Origin: Pelagicoccus sp. SDUM812005
Lineage (GTDB): Bacteria; Verrucomicrobiota; Verrucomicrobiia; Opitutales; Opitutaceae
Direction of reading: 5' to 3'
NCBI RefSeq assembly: GCF_031127875.1
Contig: NZ_JARXIA010000004.1
Coordinates: 62,001 to 126,000 of the forward strand
DNA length: 64,000 nt
Positions 27,564 through 36,769 of the stretch are shown here, piece by piece (position 1 is the first letter of the stretch; every line of letters starts with the position of its first letter). The translations under genes and the position numbers were made by a program. Under the pieces are notes generated by a model, which saw only the letters and a list, made by a program, of their open reading frames with translations, was not told the DNA's origin and did not search any database.

Positions 27564-28852
27564 TCCCGTTTCCAGAGCGTGATGCGGTTCAATTGATCGT
27601 ATGGCGGGTAGGCATGGAAAGAGCCAGTGACGAATTCGACTTGTCCATCGCCATTGATATCGGCGGCTTCCACGACCGCGAGGTGGGTGGGAGCGTAAGC
27701 GATAGGAAGCTCTGTGAAATTTTGCTCCCCGTCGTTGAGGAAGGAGGTGACGGCAACCGAACCTTCGTCGGTCCAGTGGTTGAAGCAACTCACGGCCAAC
27801 ACATCGAGATCACCATCGCCATCGAGGTCGCTCGCGAAAGGGCTGAATGCTCCCGGAAAGGTGCCAATCCGGTGGTATTCAAAAGAGAGTTCTCCTTGGT
27901 TTTCTAGCCACTGGACTCCGTGCCATGGACGCGGTCCTGGGGTTGCATAGTCGAAAGTGTCGCCGTTTGTGTAGAGGATATCGGGGTCTCCGTCTTGATC
28001 GAGATCGACGACCGAGATGCCGCTGCTGCCAAAATCTTCGTTTGTCGAACCGTAGAGGCTGCGCTGTTTGAAGCTGTGCTGGCCGGTGTTTTCAAACAGG
28101 TGGACTTCCTCCCACTCCTGCGATACCAAGGCTGCGATGTCTAGGTCCCCGTCGCCATCGAAGTCGGCCGTAGGAGAGTGGATCGCCCCGGGGAGTTGAA
28201 GGAGAATGTGAGATTTGAACTGAAGGTTTCCGAGGTTCTCCATCCAGCGAATCTCGCCTTGCTCGTACCCAAATTGGGCAAGAACGAGGTCCAGGTCTCC
28301 GTCGTCGTCTAAGTCGGCAGCTTGTGCATCGGTAACTCTGGCAACGCTATCGATTAAGATGTGTTTCTTGAAGCTTCGGTCTTGTAGTTGCTCCAGGAAT
28401 ACGACGGAGCCGATTCGGCTGTTGTTCGGAAAGATCACTCCCATGGAGGCGACGAGTAGATCGGTGTCCCCGTCACCGTCGAAGTCAAGGGCTTCCAGGT
28501 GTGCTGGACCTTTGACCTCGCTCGAGGCAAGCTTCTCGATATAGGCGTCCGGCTCGTATTGGTAGAGTATCCGGACCTCATGCAGCCGCCCTTCGGTGAA
28601 AACGATATCCAAGCGACCGTCCTGGTCGATATCCTCGATATCGATATCGGTGATCCATGGTGGATCGCCGGGCGCGTCGCCGATTTTTAAAGGCGAAAAG
28701 GAGAGCGGCTTTTCTGTCTTTTGGTTTCTATCTAAAGGCTCGGTGCAAGCGCTTAGAAGTATCAGGATTATGGGCACGAACACCTCTCGCTTGCGTGATG
28801 CGTGCGCAAACAACGGAAAGAGGAGATTATTGAACTTGGGGAAGCGTTTCAC
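27560..28852 (-). CDS. FG-GAP/VCBS-repeat lipoprotein (beta-propeller)
   Basis: 430 residues. The lipobox ILLSAC lies near residue 35 (after VFVPIILILLSACTE), which argues for an internal start closer to the signal than the annotated one. The body has at least six repeats of a D-x-D-x-DG-x-x-D calcium-loop type: IDQDGRLDIVF, FDGDGDTDLLV, LDDDGDLDLVL, FDGDGDLDIAA, LDQDGDPDILY, LDGDGDLDVLA and INGDGQVEFVT. These form a seven-bladed integrin-like propeller. It is probably an extracytoplasmic binding protein. A candidate LacI operator lies 93 bp upstream of the start. Confidence 0.88.
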   Translation of the reverse strand: MKRFPKFNNLLFPLFAHASRKREVFVPIILILLSACTEPLDRNQKTEKPLSFSPLKIGDAPGDPPWITDIDIEDIDQDGRLDIVFTEGRLHEVRILYQYEPDAYIEKLASSEVKGPAHLEALDFDGDGDTDLLVASMGVIFPNNSRIGSVVFLEQLQDRSFKKHILIDSVARVTDAQAADLDDDGDLDLVLAQFGYEQGEIRWMENLGNLQFKSHILLQLPGAIHSPTADFDGDGDLDIAALVSQEWEEVHLFENTGQHSFKQRSLYGSTNEDFGSSGISVVDLDQDGDPDILYTNGDTFDYATPGPRPWHGVQWLENQGELSFEYHRIGTFPGAFSPFASDLDGDGDLDVLAVSCFNHWTDEGSVAVTSFLNDGEQNFTELPIAYAPTHLAVVEAADINGDGQVEFVTGSFHAYPPYDQLNRITLWKRD

Positions 28853-28944
28853 GGTTTCTATGTGTGGCTCCGCACGGAAGAGGGAGATTCGACTTAGACA
28901 AATGCGACTAGGGCAGAGTCAAGAATGGAGCGAGGGCTGAGGAA

Positions 28945-28957
28945 GCGAACAGTTCGT
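28945..28957. promoter_or_regulatory. Candidate LacI operator (site 3)
   Basis: GCGAACAGTTCGT, the third copy of the GCGAACWGTTCG palindrome, 93 bp upstream of the FG-GAP gene start and overlapping nothing else that seems functional. Confidence 0.5.
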
Positions 28958-28970
28958 TCGGAGAGTTCGG

Positions 28971-29234
28971 TCATTCGCTCAGTGTCGAAGCCAGCCAGTC
29001 TCTCGCTTGTTTGCGACTGGGCTTGTGCCTCCAGAGGTCGGTGTGAGCGTGGGCGACGTGGCCTCAAGGGATTTTGAACAAGAAATGCGTTGGCACGACG
29101 AGGAAGGGGCGGTCGTCGATGCGACATAGTCGCTGAAGGGCAGAGTTGCGTTTGCCATGAGCGGAACTGGGACTGGCTGGTAGGGTAGTCAGAAGCGCAG
29201 TGCAGGTTGCGAAGAATGAGCAAGTGCTTTTCAT
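28971..29234 (-). pseudogene. Small secreted-protein remnant with an in-frame stop
   Basis: From ATG 29234 the minus strand encodes a good signal peptide (MKSTCSFFATCTALLTTLP) and about 37 more residues to a TGA at 29064-29066. The same frame then continues without interruption for 30 sensible residues (GHVAHAHTDLWRHKPSRKQA and on to WLASTLSE) to a second TGA at 28971-28973. The second part looks like the C-terminal helix of an enzyme. The most economical reading is a deleted and stop-containing remnant of a larger secreted enzyme, but a short 56-residue secreted protein is also possible. Confidence 0.4.
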
Positions 29235-29264
29235 CGGTGAGAGAATTCGGGTTTCTCCTGTCGC

Positions 29265-31133
29265 TTAATTGTAGCAGCGGACCTCGAAGAGCTTTATGTT
29301 GGAGGATCCGTATGTATCTTTAAGATGAATACGGATTGCTGGCGTTCGTATCTTCGAGAATCGAAATCTAACGAGACGAGCTTGATTGTGTTCGACACTT
29401 GCCACTTTCTTCCAATCTCCATTCTGAAAGGCCAAAACCTTGGCGGACTTGAGCAGTTCCTGTGGAATAGCCGGAGCGTAGTTCTCTGTGTCGCGGGGGG
29501 TCTTTAGCATCATAATATTTCGCTGCAGGTTGCTATCGCACTTGAGGTGGACCTCTGAGAGCCCAACGGGCTCGTCCCACTCCAAGTTTAGCGTGGCAGC
29601 GTGGCCGTCGGAAGCCCAATGGTGAACCTCACCATGTTCGTCTCGTGGAACCCCGTCGAGCAGGAGTTTCGGGTCGCCGGAAGAAGTACTGCTCGCGGTA
29701 ATCTGTTTTGCTTGTTGAGCGAGGTCCCCGGGACGTGAAGCCGGTCGATTGGGGATGTAGGCGTCGTCGCGCAGCAGCTGTTCTTGGAGCGTATGGATAT
29801 GTTGGATCGCGAGCTCGCGAGGGGAGATCCCTTTAGCGATGCAGAGGGCCGCAGCGGTGCCGACGGCTTGCCCCATAGTGGCGCAGGTCCCCATGACGCG
29901 GGTCGAAGAGAGTGCGACGTGAGTGACGCTGACATTGCGGCCAGCGAATTGAAGATTGGATACGTTTTTTGAGTAGAGGCTCCGATAGGGGATTTCGTAG
30001 ACCTTGTCGAAGTGGGAGTGCCAAAAGCTCGGGGGATCTTGAAGGTTTTCAATGCCGCCCGGATTGTGTTCGTCGAGGGGCCAGCCGCCGAAGGCGACCG
30101 CATCTTCGAAGTGGCGGTGCTCTAGCAGATCGGATTCGCAGAGAATGTGATCACCGATGAAGCGACGGGATTCGCGCCGACCGGGGACGGAGCCGACCCA
30201 ACCGAGTGCGTAGTTGTCAGCCTCCGGATATTTGCCAGAGTTTTTGACGTAGTCCCAAACTCCATACGCATAGCCCATCAGCTTGTGGCGGATGGTGTCG
30301 AAGTCGCCTACGATGTCGAAGTCGCTACCGACCTCGACCCACCAGAAACCTTCTTGGAAGGGAATAATGCTCCGGTCGTCGTGTCCTTTGTTGGAATATT
30401 TTGCGTCGCCCTCGTAGGGGATCGCGAAAGAGGGGGCTTTGAAGGGCATGGGCTTTCCCTTGTCGTCGGAGGAGAGTAGAATGGTGGCTCCGAGCGTCCA
30501 ACCATCGGCTTTCTCTGGGGCGAACTTTTCGTTGAACTCAGAGCGGGCTTCGCGTCCTGAACGGTATTCAGCCCCAGATGTCGCAGCGAGAAGCCCGTCA
30601 CCGGAGCAGTCGATGAACTGTTTGGCTTCGATGGTGATCTCGGTCTCGGTGGGACCTTGCCAGCAGCGGGCGGAGGCGATGCGATCGCCGTCCATGTTGG
30701 CCTTTATCGCTTGTGTGTCAAAGAGCAGAGTAATGTTTGGCTCGCGTACTACGAAGTCGTAGAGAACGTGGTCCCACACTGTGAAAGATTCCTGCGGGTT
30801 CATGAAGCGATTGTGCAGGAGGATCTCCTCGATGATGCCGGTCTCGCGATCGGCCAGCCCATTGGTGAGTTTGGTGACGCCGTGTACGATAACGCGGATT
30901 TCGCTGGAAGCGTTTCCACCGAGGACGGATCGATCTTGCACGAGTACGACTTTTGCTCCGTTGCGGGCGGCGGAAACGGCGGCGCAAATACCTGCCATGC
31001 CTCCACCGATTACAGCGACGTCTGTCGTGATCCTTTTTCTACGTTGAGGCGTTTGGTTTTCGCCTGTGCCCATTTGCAACCATTGGTCTGGAGAACGATC
31101 CCCAAGATCGATGACGTTAACGTTTTGATTCAT
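29265..31133 (-). CDS. FAD-dependent oxidoreductase (FAD_oxidored family)
   Basis: 622 residues. A dinucleotide-binding fold lies at about 37-66 (TDVAVIGGGMAGICAAVSAA, GGGMAG 43-48, closing VVLVQDRS) and is followed by LGGNASSEIR. The FAD_oxidored features QFIDCSGDGLLAATSGAEYR and LQFAGRNVSVTHVALSSTRV are both present. A C-terminal part (about 480-622) reads as a discoidin/F5-8-like beta-sandwich (LEWDEPVGLSEVHLKCDSNL). Members are frequent in polysaccharide loci of Planctomycetota and Verrucomicrobiota; the substrate is presumably a sugar or sugar acid, not known. No signal peptide, so cytoplasmic. It is 52 bp downstream of the symporter gene on the same strand, suggesting that the imported sugar is oxidised by it. 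Confidence 0.88.
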   Translation of the reverse strand: MNQNVNVIDLGDRSPDQWLQMGTGENQTPQRRKRITTDVAVIGGGMAGICAAVSAARNGAKVVLVQDRSVLGGNASSEIRVIVHGVTKLTNGLADRETGIIEEILLHNRFMNPQESFTVWDHVLYDFVVREPNITLLFDTQAIKANMDGDRIASARCWQGPTETEITIEAKQFIDCSGDGLLAATSGAEYRSGREARSEFNEKFAPEKADGWTLGATILLSSDDKGKPMPFKAPSFAIPYEGDAKYSNKGHDDRSIIPFQEGFWWVEVGSDFDIVGDFDTIRHKLMGYAYGVWDYVKNSGKYPEADNYALGWVGSVPGRRESRRFIGDHILCESDLLEHRHFEDAVAFGGWPLDEHNPGGIENLQDPPSFWHSHFDKVYEIPYRSLYSKNVSNLQFAGRNVSVTHVALSSTRVMGTCATMGQAVGTAAALCIAKGISPRELAIQHIHTLQEQLLRDDAYIPNRPASRPGDLAQQAKQITASSTSSGDPKLLLDGVPRDEHGEVHHWASDGHAATLNLEWDEPVGLSEVHLKCDSNLQRNIMMLKTPRDTENYAPAIPQELLKSAKVLAFQNGDWKKVASVEHNQARLVRFRFSKIRTPAIRIHLKDTYGSSNIKLFEVRCYN

Positions 31134-31185
31134 GTTGAAAAGTGTATTGGATGAAGAGATGCTTGGCGGATCGGCCGTGCCGCCT

Positions 31186-32898
31186 TTAGGCTGTTCGCTT
31201 GCGTATCGAGACGGTGACTACGCCGACGATGGCAAAGAGGATGAGGGAGAAGCCGAGCATGACGGCTCGTTCCTTCGTGTCGAAGATCGAGAGGACGCTC
31301 ATGACGATGCCGATGCCAGCGAGGGTGATGGCTACCATCTTGGCGGGTAGAGTGGATGAATGAACCTCTTCCGCTTCGTGGAAACTGAGTTTCGAGGCCT
31401 CGACTCGTTGCCAGCCGGGGTGCTCGTTTTTCATGATGAGCTCTAATAAGACGAGCACGACTACGGGAACGAGAATACCTGAGCAAAGATCAGCGATCCG
31501 CTGGTGTCCGGGCACCCAATCGGAAAGAAATGAAAGCCAGCCAATATCAGAAAGGAAGCCATTGGCAGAGAAACCGAACTTAACGAGAGCTGCTGCGACG
31601 AACCCAACGAGCGTGGTACTCCAAACGGCTTTGATACCAATTTTCTTCGAGAAGAGTCCCCATATGGTGGGGAGGACAAGCGGCCCGGTCAGCAGGGTGG
31701 TAATGTCTAGGATGAAACTCGTGTATCCATAACGAGGAATGAGTAAAGAACCGCCGATGACTACGAGTCCGAGGATTGCGGTGAGTATACGTCCTACGAA
31801 TACGAGTTGGGTTTCCGAGGCCTCCTGGTTTATGAGTCGATGATAGACTTCCGTCGTAAAGGCCGCCGCGAATACATTGAGTTGCGAGGTGGCGGCGCTG
31901 GCAGTTGCGGACGCCATCGCGGCCACCATGAGCCCCATCATGCCTGCGGGCAGAACCAGTTGGCAGGCGAGTATGTAGGCTTGCTCGGTGTCGGCTTCTG
32001 CGTTGAGGGTGCGAAAGACGAGGGCAGGTAGCATCCAGAAAAGGGGGCTTACCAAGTACATGGCGCCGAAGATGAAGGCTGCCTTTTTTGCGTCCTTGGC
32101 ACTGGGAACGCAGGTGTAGCGCTGTACGAAACTCCATTCCCCGCCGATCTTGAAGAAATGAATGACGATCCAGCCGGTGAGGAACCACCAGGTAAAGTCG
32201 CCTGCAATGGGCGAGGTGAAGCCCTCGGGAACCTTAGAAATAAATGCGTTCCAACCTCCCGCTTCGATGAGGATGAGCGGCACGACGAATGTCACCGAAA
32301 CGACCAGTATCACAAATTGCAATACATCGGTCATGAGCACGGCCCAGAGCCCGCCGGAAAATGTGACGATGATGACGATGAGGCAAAGTGCGATGGAGGT
32401 GAGTGGAACGGAAAGGAGTCCAGTCTCGGCGTCCGCCAGGAGGTGACCCTCAGGCAATGGGATCAAAGCGCAGATGACTTTGGCAAGGGCGTAGATGGCG
32501 CCTCCCACAGCGAAGATGCCAACGGTGCCCTGGAACCACGTGTAGAACTGGACGATGGAGCTGCCGAAGCGTAGCTGCAGGAATTCGGAAGCTGAATTGA
32601 CGCCGAGCTTTCGCCAGTAGCCGGCCAGAAACCAGCCGACCAGTAAAGCGGCGACGCCGTAGCACATGTTGATGACCACGGCGACAAAACCGTAGCGATA
32701 GGCCACGCCTCCCCAGACCACGAAGGTTCCGGCGGAAAACATGGTCATGAAGCCAGACAACCCGGATACCCACCATGGGGATTGTCCGCCGGCGGCGAAC
32801 ATGTCTTTGGAATTCTTGACCTTGCTGGCGAAGACCATGCCGGCTCCTATGACACCGGCGATGTATAGGAAGATCACAATATAGTCGGCTGTTTGCAT
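31186..32898 (-). CDS. Sodium:solute symporter (SSS family)
   Basis: 570 residues, almost entirely membrane helices. Typical SSS features are the N-terminal DYIVIFLYIAGVIGAGMVFA, then KNSKDMFAAGGQSPWWVSGL, SEFLQLRFG, VTFSGGLWAVLMTDVLQF (the SSS signature region) and MASATASAATSQLNVFAAAF. It couples sodium entry to uptake of a sugar, sugar acid or similar solute. It is between the GH16-sulfatase and FAD oxidoreductase genes, all on the minus strand, and would take up the monosaccharides released by those hydrolases. Confidence 0.93.
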   Translation of the reverse strand: MQTADYIVIFLYIAGVIGAGMVFASKVKNSKDMFAAGGQSPWWVSGLSGFMTMFSAGTFVVWGGVAYRYGFVAVVINMCYGVAALLVGWFLAGYWRKLGVNSASEFLQLRFGSSIVQFYTWFQGTVGIFAVGGAIYALAKVICALIPLPEGHLLADAETGLLSVPLTSIALCLIVIIVTFSGGLWAVLMTDVLQFVILVVSVTFVVPLILIEAGGWNAFISKVPEGFTSPIAGDFTWWFLTGWIVIHFFKIGGEWSFVQRYTCVPSAKDAKKAAFIFGAMYLVSPLFWMLPALVFRTLNAEADTEQAYILACQLVLPAGMMGLMVAAMASATASAATSQLNVFAAAFTTEVYHRLINQEASETQLVFVGRILTAILGLVVIGGSLLIPRYGYTSFILDITTLLTGPLVLPTIWGLFSKKIGIKAVWSTTLVGFVAAALVKFGFSANGFLSDIGWLSFLSDWVPGHQRIADLCSGILVPVVVLVLLELIMKNEHPGWQRVEASKLSFHEAEEVHSSTLPAKMVAITLAGIGIVMSVLSIFDTKERAVMLGFSLILFAIVGVVTVSIRKRTA

Positions 32899-32976
32899 GG
32901 GGATTTTGAATGGTAGATCGACTTCTCGGAAGGCGATCGGGACATCTTCGGAGAAGCCGTCCCACCATAAAAATTA

Positions 32977-35900
32977 CTAGTTCGGTTGGTTGCCTCTCCA
33001 GCCGGATTGGAGTTGCGCTAAGAGCTTGGATACAATCCGCGGCTTTTGGGCTGCGATGTTCCGGGTCTCGGACGGGTCTTTCTTGTGGTCGTAGAGTTCC
33101 GTGGCGATGGGAGGGGCTTCGGGACTAGCCGTATCAATCCAGGCGATAAAACGGTAGCGGTCGGTGCGCATGGCGTAGCCCATGAGTCGGTTTTCGAATA
33201 GGTCACGATCCCACTGCTCGCCGAACTGCTGCTTGATGCGTCCTTCGACTTCGGTGATGAGGGGACCGAAAAAGGTTTCGCGCATGGCAGGGCGCAGAGG
33301 AAAGGCTCCCCACTCGCGCAGGGCGGGATTTGGGAATTGGCTGAAAGCGGCTTTCTTCCAATTGCGGTTTGGATTTTGGAGCAGCGGCTTGAGGCTGAAG
33401 CCTTCGAGGTGTTCGGGTTGTTCAATGTCCGCGAGGTCGCAGAGAGTTGGATACATGTCTACGAGCTCGACGAGGGCATCGGTCGACGCTCCTTGGGCTG
33501 CTTCAGACATGTTAGGAGCCCAGACGATAAAGGGAACTCGGGTAGCGATCTCGTAGTTGGTGGCTTTGCCCCAGACTCCCATGTCGCCCAGATGAAAACC
33601 GTGGTCGCTCCAGAGTATGATGATGGTATTGTCACGCACGCCGGATTCGTCGAGGGCTTGGATCATGCGACCGATTTGGGCATCGATGTAGCTTGTGCAA
33701 GCGAGGTAGGCATGCTTGAGGGTGCGAGCGAGTTCGGGATCGAAATCGCCTGCATTGGGGATGCCGTGACGTACTCGTAATTCGAAGGAAGCATGCAGTC
33801 CCATGGCGGCTCCGTTTTGGGGCGCTTCGGTGTGGCTTGCCATGGGGATCGATTCGCGATCGTAGAGGTCCCAGTAGCGTTGCGGGGCGATCCAGTTGAG
33901 GTGAGGCTTGTTCATGCCAAGGGCGAGAAAGAAGGGCTTTCCTTCTCCCGACTTCTGTTCGGCGACCAGATCCTGCAGAGTCGCTATGGCGAGGTCTGTA
34001 TGATACCCGTCAATGTATTCGTTATCCGGAACATCTGCCGCTTCGACTGCTGGCCCCATCGCTAGGCCGAAGCGCGAGACGGGGCCGTATTTCTCGAACA
34101 TTTCCTGCTTGGACTTTGCAGTTATTTCGCGGTTTTCTTCTAGAGCGAAGCCTTTGAGCTCGCTGATCTCCTTGGGCTGAACCTTGTTGTAGGATGGTTG
34201 GCGATTCCAGGTGTCGTCCAGCATGTCGCCGTGATGGTAGATTTTCCCGCAGTAGACAGTTTCGTAGCCGTTATTGCTGAAGTGCTCAGGTAGGGTGAGG
34301 ATGTCCGGATTGAAGTCGCGGATTTTTACATAGTTGTGAGTGATCCCAATGGTGTCGGGCCGGGCTCCGGTGAGGATGCTTGCACGGGATGGACCGCATA
34401 TGGCCTGTTGGCAATAGGCCCGATCGAAGCGCAATCCTTGGGCGGCAAGTGCGTCAATGTTGGGCGTGACCGCTATATCCGAACCGTAGCATCCGAGCTC
34501 CGTACGAAGGTCATCCACAGCGAGGAAAAGAATGTTCGGTTTCGACAGGTTCGACGCAGGTGGTTCCTCTAGGGCGAGTTCCTCTGTTGCTCTCCGGTAG
34601 GTCAAGGTGAGGATGGGGCGTAGGTGAGCGGGGGACTCGTTGGAAGCGAAGCGGGCGTAGGCGTTTTGCCCGTTCTCCGTCTCGGGAGAGATTAGGGCGA
34701 AGTTTAAGGGCGCCCCAGAGTTCAGAGCCTTCTGGGCGTACTCGACGAATCTGTTCGAACTCGGAAATGTTTTTCGGACTGGGGACGTTACAGTGTATCC
34801 GTCGATTTTGGACAGGATTGCAGTTCCGATGTCTCCACCTGGAGTGTCCCATTCGTTTGATCCATCGTTGGTAAGCCAAGAAGCGCCGCTGCCGATTTCT
34901 GGAAGGCGCCAGCCGTCGCCTGTGCCTTCCTTAAAGTGCTTAGGAAGGGGACGTATCTCAATTGAACCAATGTTATCCCCCAAGCCTTCGTCGCTCCAGA
35001 AGCTGAGCTCGACTTTCTCGATAACGCTTCCCTCTGGGATGGGCTCGAGATCGAAGGAGAGAAGGGCGCGGCTGCGTTTCCCCTGCCATTTGCCAATCAT
35101 GAGATGGTTGTCTTGTCCGGCGTTGTGCTGGGGATCGGTTTCGCGGATGTGGGTGTCGGCTCCGGTGTAGCCGTATCGTTTGTGGCTGAGCCTGTGAACG
35201 ACCGGGGCAGCGACGGTTACGTCGAAGGTCGAAGTGTTTGCGACGTCGTCCACGGTAGCGGAGCAGGTGATTTGATACTGGCCTGGCCGCGAGAAGCTCA
35301 CCTTCGTGTCGAGTGATTTAGGGCTCATGAAGGAGACAGATCCGGGACCACTTAGCTTTTCCCACTGGAAGGTGGCTTGTTGGTCGGGATGACTGTAGCT
35401 CGCATTGGCCTTTAGGTGAATTGTCTCCACTGTAGTTGGAATGTAGATACCGTTCAACGGGTTTGGAGAGACCAACTGGACTGTTGCGTGCGGCTTCTTT
35501 TCGAAGAAGCGGAAGTACTGGTACTGGGTTTGAGCGGGGAGTTGAGTGTCGTCGACGCCGGTCGTCTTTTTGCCGAGCTTGCCGGCCAGACAGGTGAGCC
35601 AGACATTCACGTCATTGTGGGCGAAGATCGATGCATCGGTCTCGCTGACGAGTTCTCCATTGAAGAAGTAGCGCAGGACTTCTGGCGTAAATTCTAGCCC
35701 ATAGACGTTGAACTCTGTGAGCGGCTTGTCGGTATGGATTTGCTTGGTCCCGTACTTGCGGTGGTCCCCTGGCAACCAGCGGTGGGCGTCGGTCTGAAAA
35801 TGATAAGGGTCGGACGAATCGTTTTCGGCGGGGTCGAGCTCGATGTGAGTGGTGCCAAGCGGAAGTTCCTCGAGAACGGCGTCGCGCATCATCCAGAAGG

Positions 35901-36321
35901 AGGAGTGCCAACCTTGGCCAGTTGGCACCTTCATCGTGGCCTCGTAGTAACCGTAACGGAACTGTTTGTGGGTAATAATTCCGCCGCCGGTATAGTCGGT
36001 ATCGTTCTCTTCGACCCTCTCCTTCTTTAGATGGATGCGGAAAAGGCCGTCGGACACGGAATTGTTGGCGGGGAGCTGGGTACTCCAGAGCTTCGATCCG
36101 GTGCGATAGTACCACTTGGATTCGTCGATCTCGGTTCCCTCGAACTCGTCGGAGAAAGTGAGTTTGTAGTCGCGTACATCGGTGCCCTCGTAGGGCTGTA
36201 CGTTTGGATCGCTAGCGGGATCGATGCCTTGAGCGGCGAGCGCGGCAATCGTGAGAATTGATAGGGAAGCAAGGGTGAAGACCTTTTTTAGGGTGAAGGG
36301 CGTTGGGTATTTGTTGGGCAT
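32977..36321 (-). CDS. GH16 - PKD-like - DNRLRE-like - sulfatase fusion
   Basis: 1114 residues, one continuous frame. Signal peptide 1-30 (VFTLASLSILTIAALAAQG). Residues about 50-275 form a GH16 domain with the catalytic E161-L-D163-P-A-E166 (ExDxxE) motif inside THIELDPAENDSS. About 282-372 is a PKD/Ig-like module (WEKLSGPGSVSFMSPKSLDT, SRPGQYQITCSATV). About 376-577 is a beta-sandwich resembling DNRLRE domains (DTHIRETDPQHNAGQDNHLM, SRALLSFDLEPIPEGSVIEK, closing RPILTLTYRR). Residues about 593-1114 are a complete S1 sulfatase: KPNILFLAVDDLRTELGCYG, nucleophile C642-G-P-S-R646, VYCGKIYHHGD and IILWSDHGFHLGDMGVWGK. So one secreted protein should cut the backbone and remove sulfate. Agarase, carrageenase or porphyranase-type GH16 are options. 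Confidence 0.9.
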   Translation of the reverse strand: MPNKYPTPFTLKKVFTLASLSILTIAALAAQGIDPASDPNVQPYEGTDVRDYKLTFSDEFEGTEIDESKWYYRTGSKLWSTQLPANNSVSDGLFRIHLKKERVEENDTDYTGGGIITHKQFRYGYYEATMKVPTGQGWHSSFWMMRDAVLEELPLGTTHIELDPAENDSSDPYHFQTDAHRWLPGDHRKYGTKQIHTDKPLTEFNVYGLEFTPEVLRYFFNGELVSETDASIFAHNDVNVWLTCLAGKLGKKTTGVDDTQLPAQTQYQYFRFFEKKPHATVQLVSPNPLNGIYIPTTVETIHLKANASYSHPDQQATFQWEKLSGPGSVSFMSPKSLDTKVSFSRPGQYQITCSATVDDVANTSTFDVTVAAPVVHRLSHKRYGYTGADTHIRETDPQHNAGQDNHLMIGKWQGKRSRALLSFDLEPIPEGSVIEKVELSFWSDEGLGDNIGSIEIRPLPKHFKEGTGDGWRLPEIGSGASWLTNDGSNEWDTPGGDIGTAILSKIDGYTVTSPVRKTFPSSNRFVEYAQKALNSGAPLNFALISPETENGQNAYARFASNESPAHLRPILTLTYRRATEELALEEPPASNLSKPNILFLAVDDLRTELGCYGSDIAVTPNIDALAAQGLRFDRAYCQQAICGPSRASILTGARPDTIGITHNYVKIRDFNPDILTLPEHFSNNGYETVYCGKIYHHGDMLDDTWNRQPSYNKVQPKEISELKGFALEENREITAKSKQEMFEKYGPVSRFGLAMGPAVEAADVPDNEYIDGYHTDLAIATLQDLVAEQKSGEGKPFFLALGMNKPHLNWIAPQRYWDLYDRESIPMASHTEAPQNGAAMGLHASFELRVRHGIPNAGDFDPELARTLKHAYLACTSYIDAQIGRMIQALDESGVRDNTIIILWSDHGFHLGDMGVWGKATNYEIATRVPFIVWAPNMSEAAQGASTDALVELVDMYPTLCDLADIEQPEHLEGFSLKPLLQNPNRNWKKAAFSQFPNPALREWGAFPLRPAMRETFFGPLITEVEGRIKQQFGEQWDRDLFENRLMGYAMRTDRYRFIAWIDTASPEAPPIATELYDHKKDPSETRNIAAQKPRIVSKLLAQLQSGWRGNQPN

Positions 36322-36769
36322 GGTTTTGCGAGATCCTTGTTAAAGTGTGCGGGTGCACGATTCATCGGGGACGTGTGAGGATACCCCCGGTATTGCCGAA
36401 GTGTCGAAAGCGACCCTTCGCTTAGCAGGCGTAGCTGCTGAGAGTGGCTTTGGCGGTTAGCGGGCCGCGCCTGAGGCGCGTGCTTCCTATAGCGGGATGC
36501 CGATGGCCATGCCTTTTAGCTTCACGCTCAGCATCATGATTTGTCGCCCGTTAGAAGGTGACGTGTTCGACGCTGGATGGAGGTGCGCTACAAGGTTTTC
36601 GGATACGCGAGGCATGGGGTTTTGAGGTGACGGGTTGTCTTGCTTAGGCTCACCCTTTACCGGCACAGTATAGCAGTGCTTGCTGGACCAAGGCTATGCA
36701 CTTTTTGATCGCTCTTCTGTCTGAATTGATCCGAGGCCGCCATTCGAACGTTGTTAGGTGAGACTGGCT
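36322..36769. other. Intergenic region between the two GH16 genes
   Basis: About 450 bp without a supported gene. It holds a perfect hairpin CGCGCC-TGA-GGCGCG (36466-36480) and a small AGCGACCCTTCGCT repeat near 36408-36421. The minus strand shows a short stop-interrupted reading (KLKGMAIGIPL) that does not form a gene. Promoter and untranslated leader of the GH16-sulfatase gene must lie here. Confidence 0.4.

Noticed and set aside
29265-31133. Considered whether this is a dihydrolipoamide-dehydrogenase-like enzyme.
   Set aside because: There is no redox CxxxxC pair and the FAD_oxidored/discoidin layout fits better.
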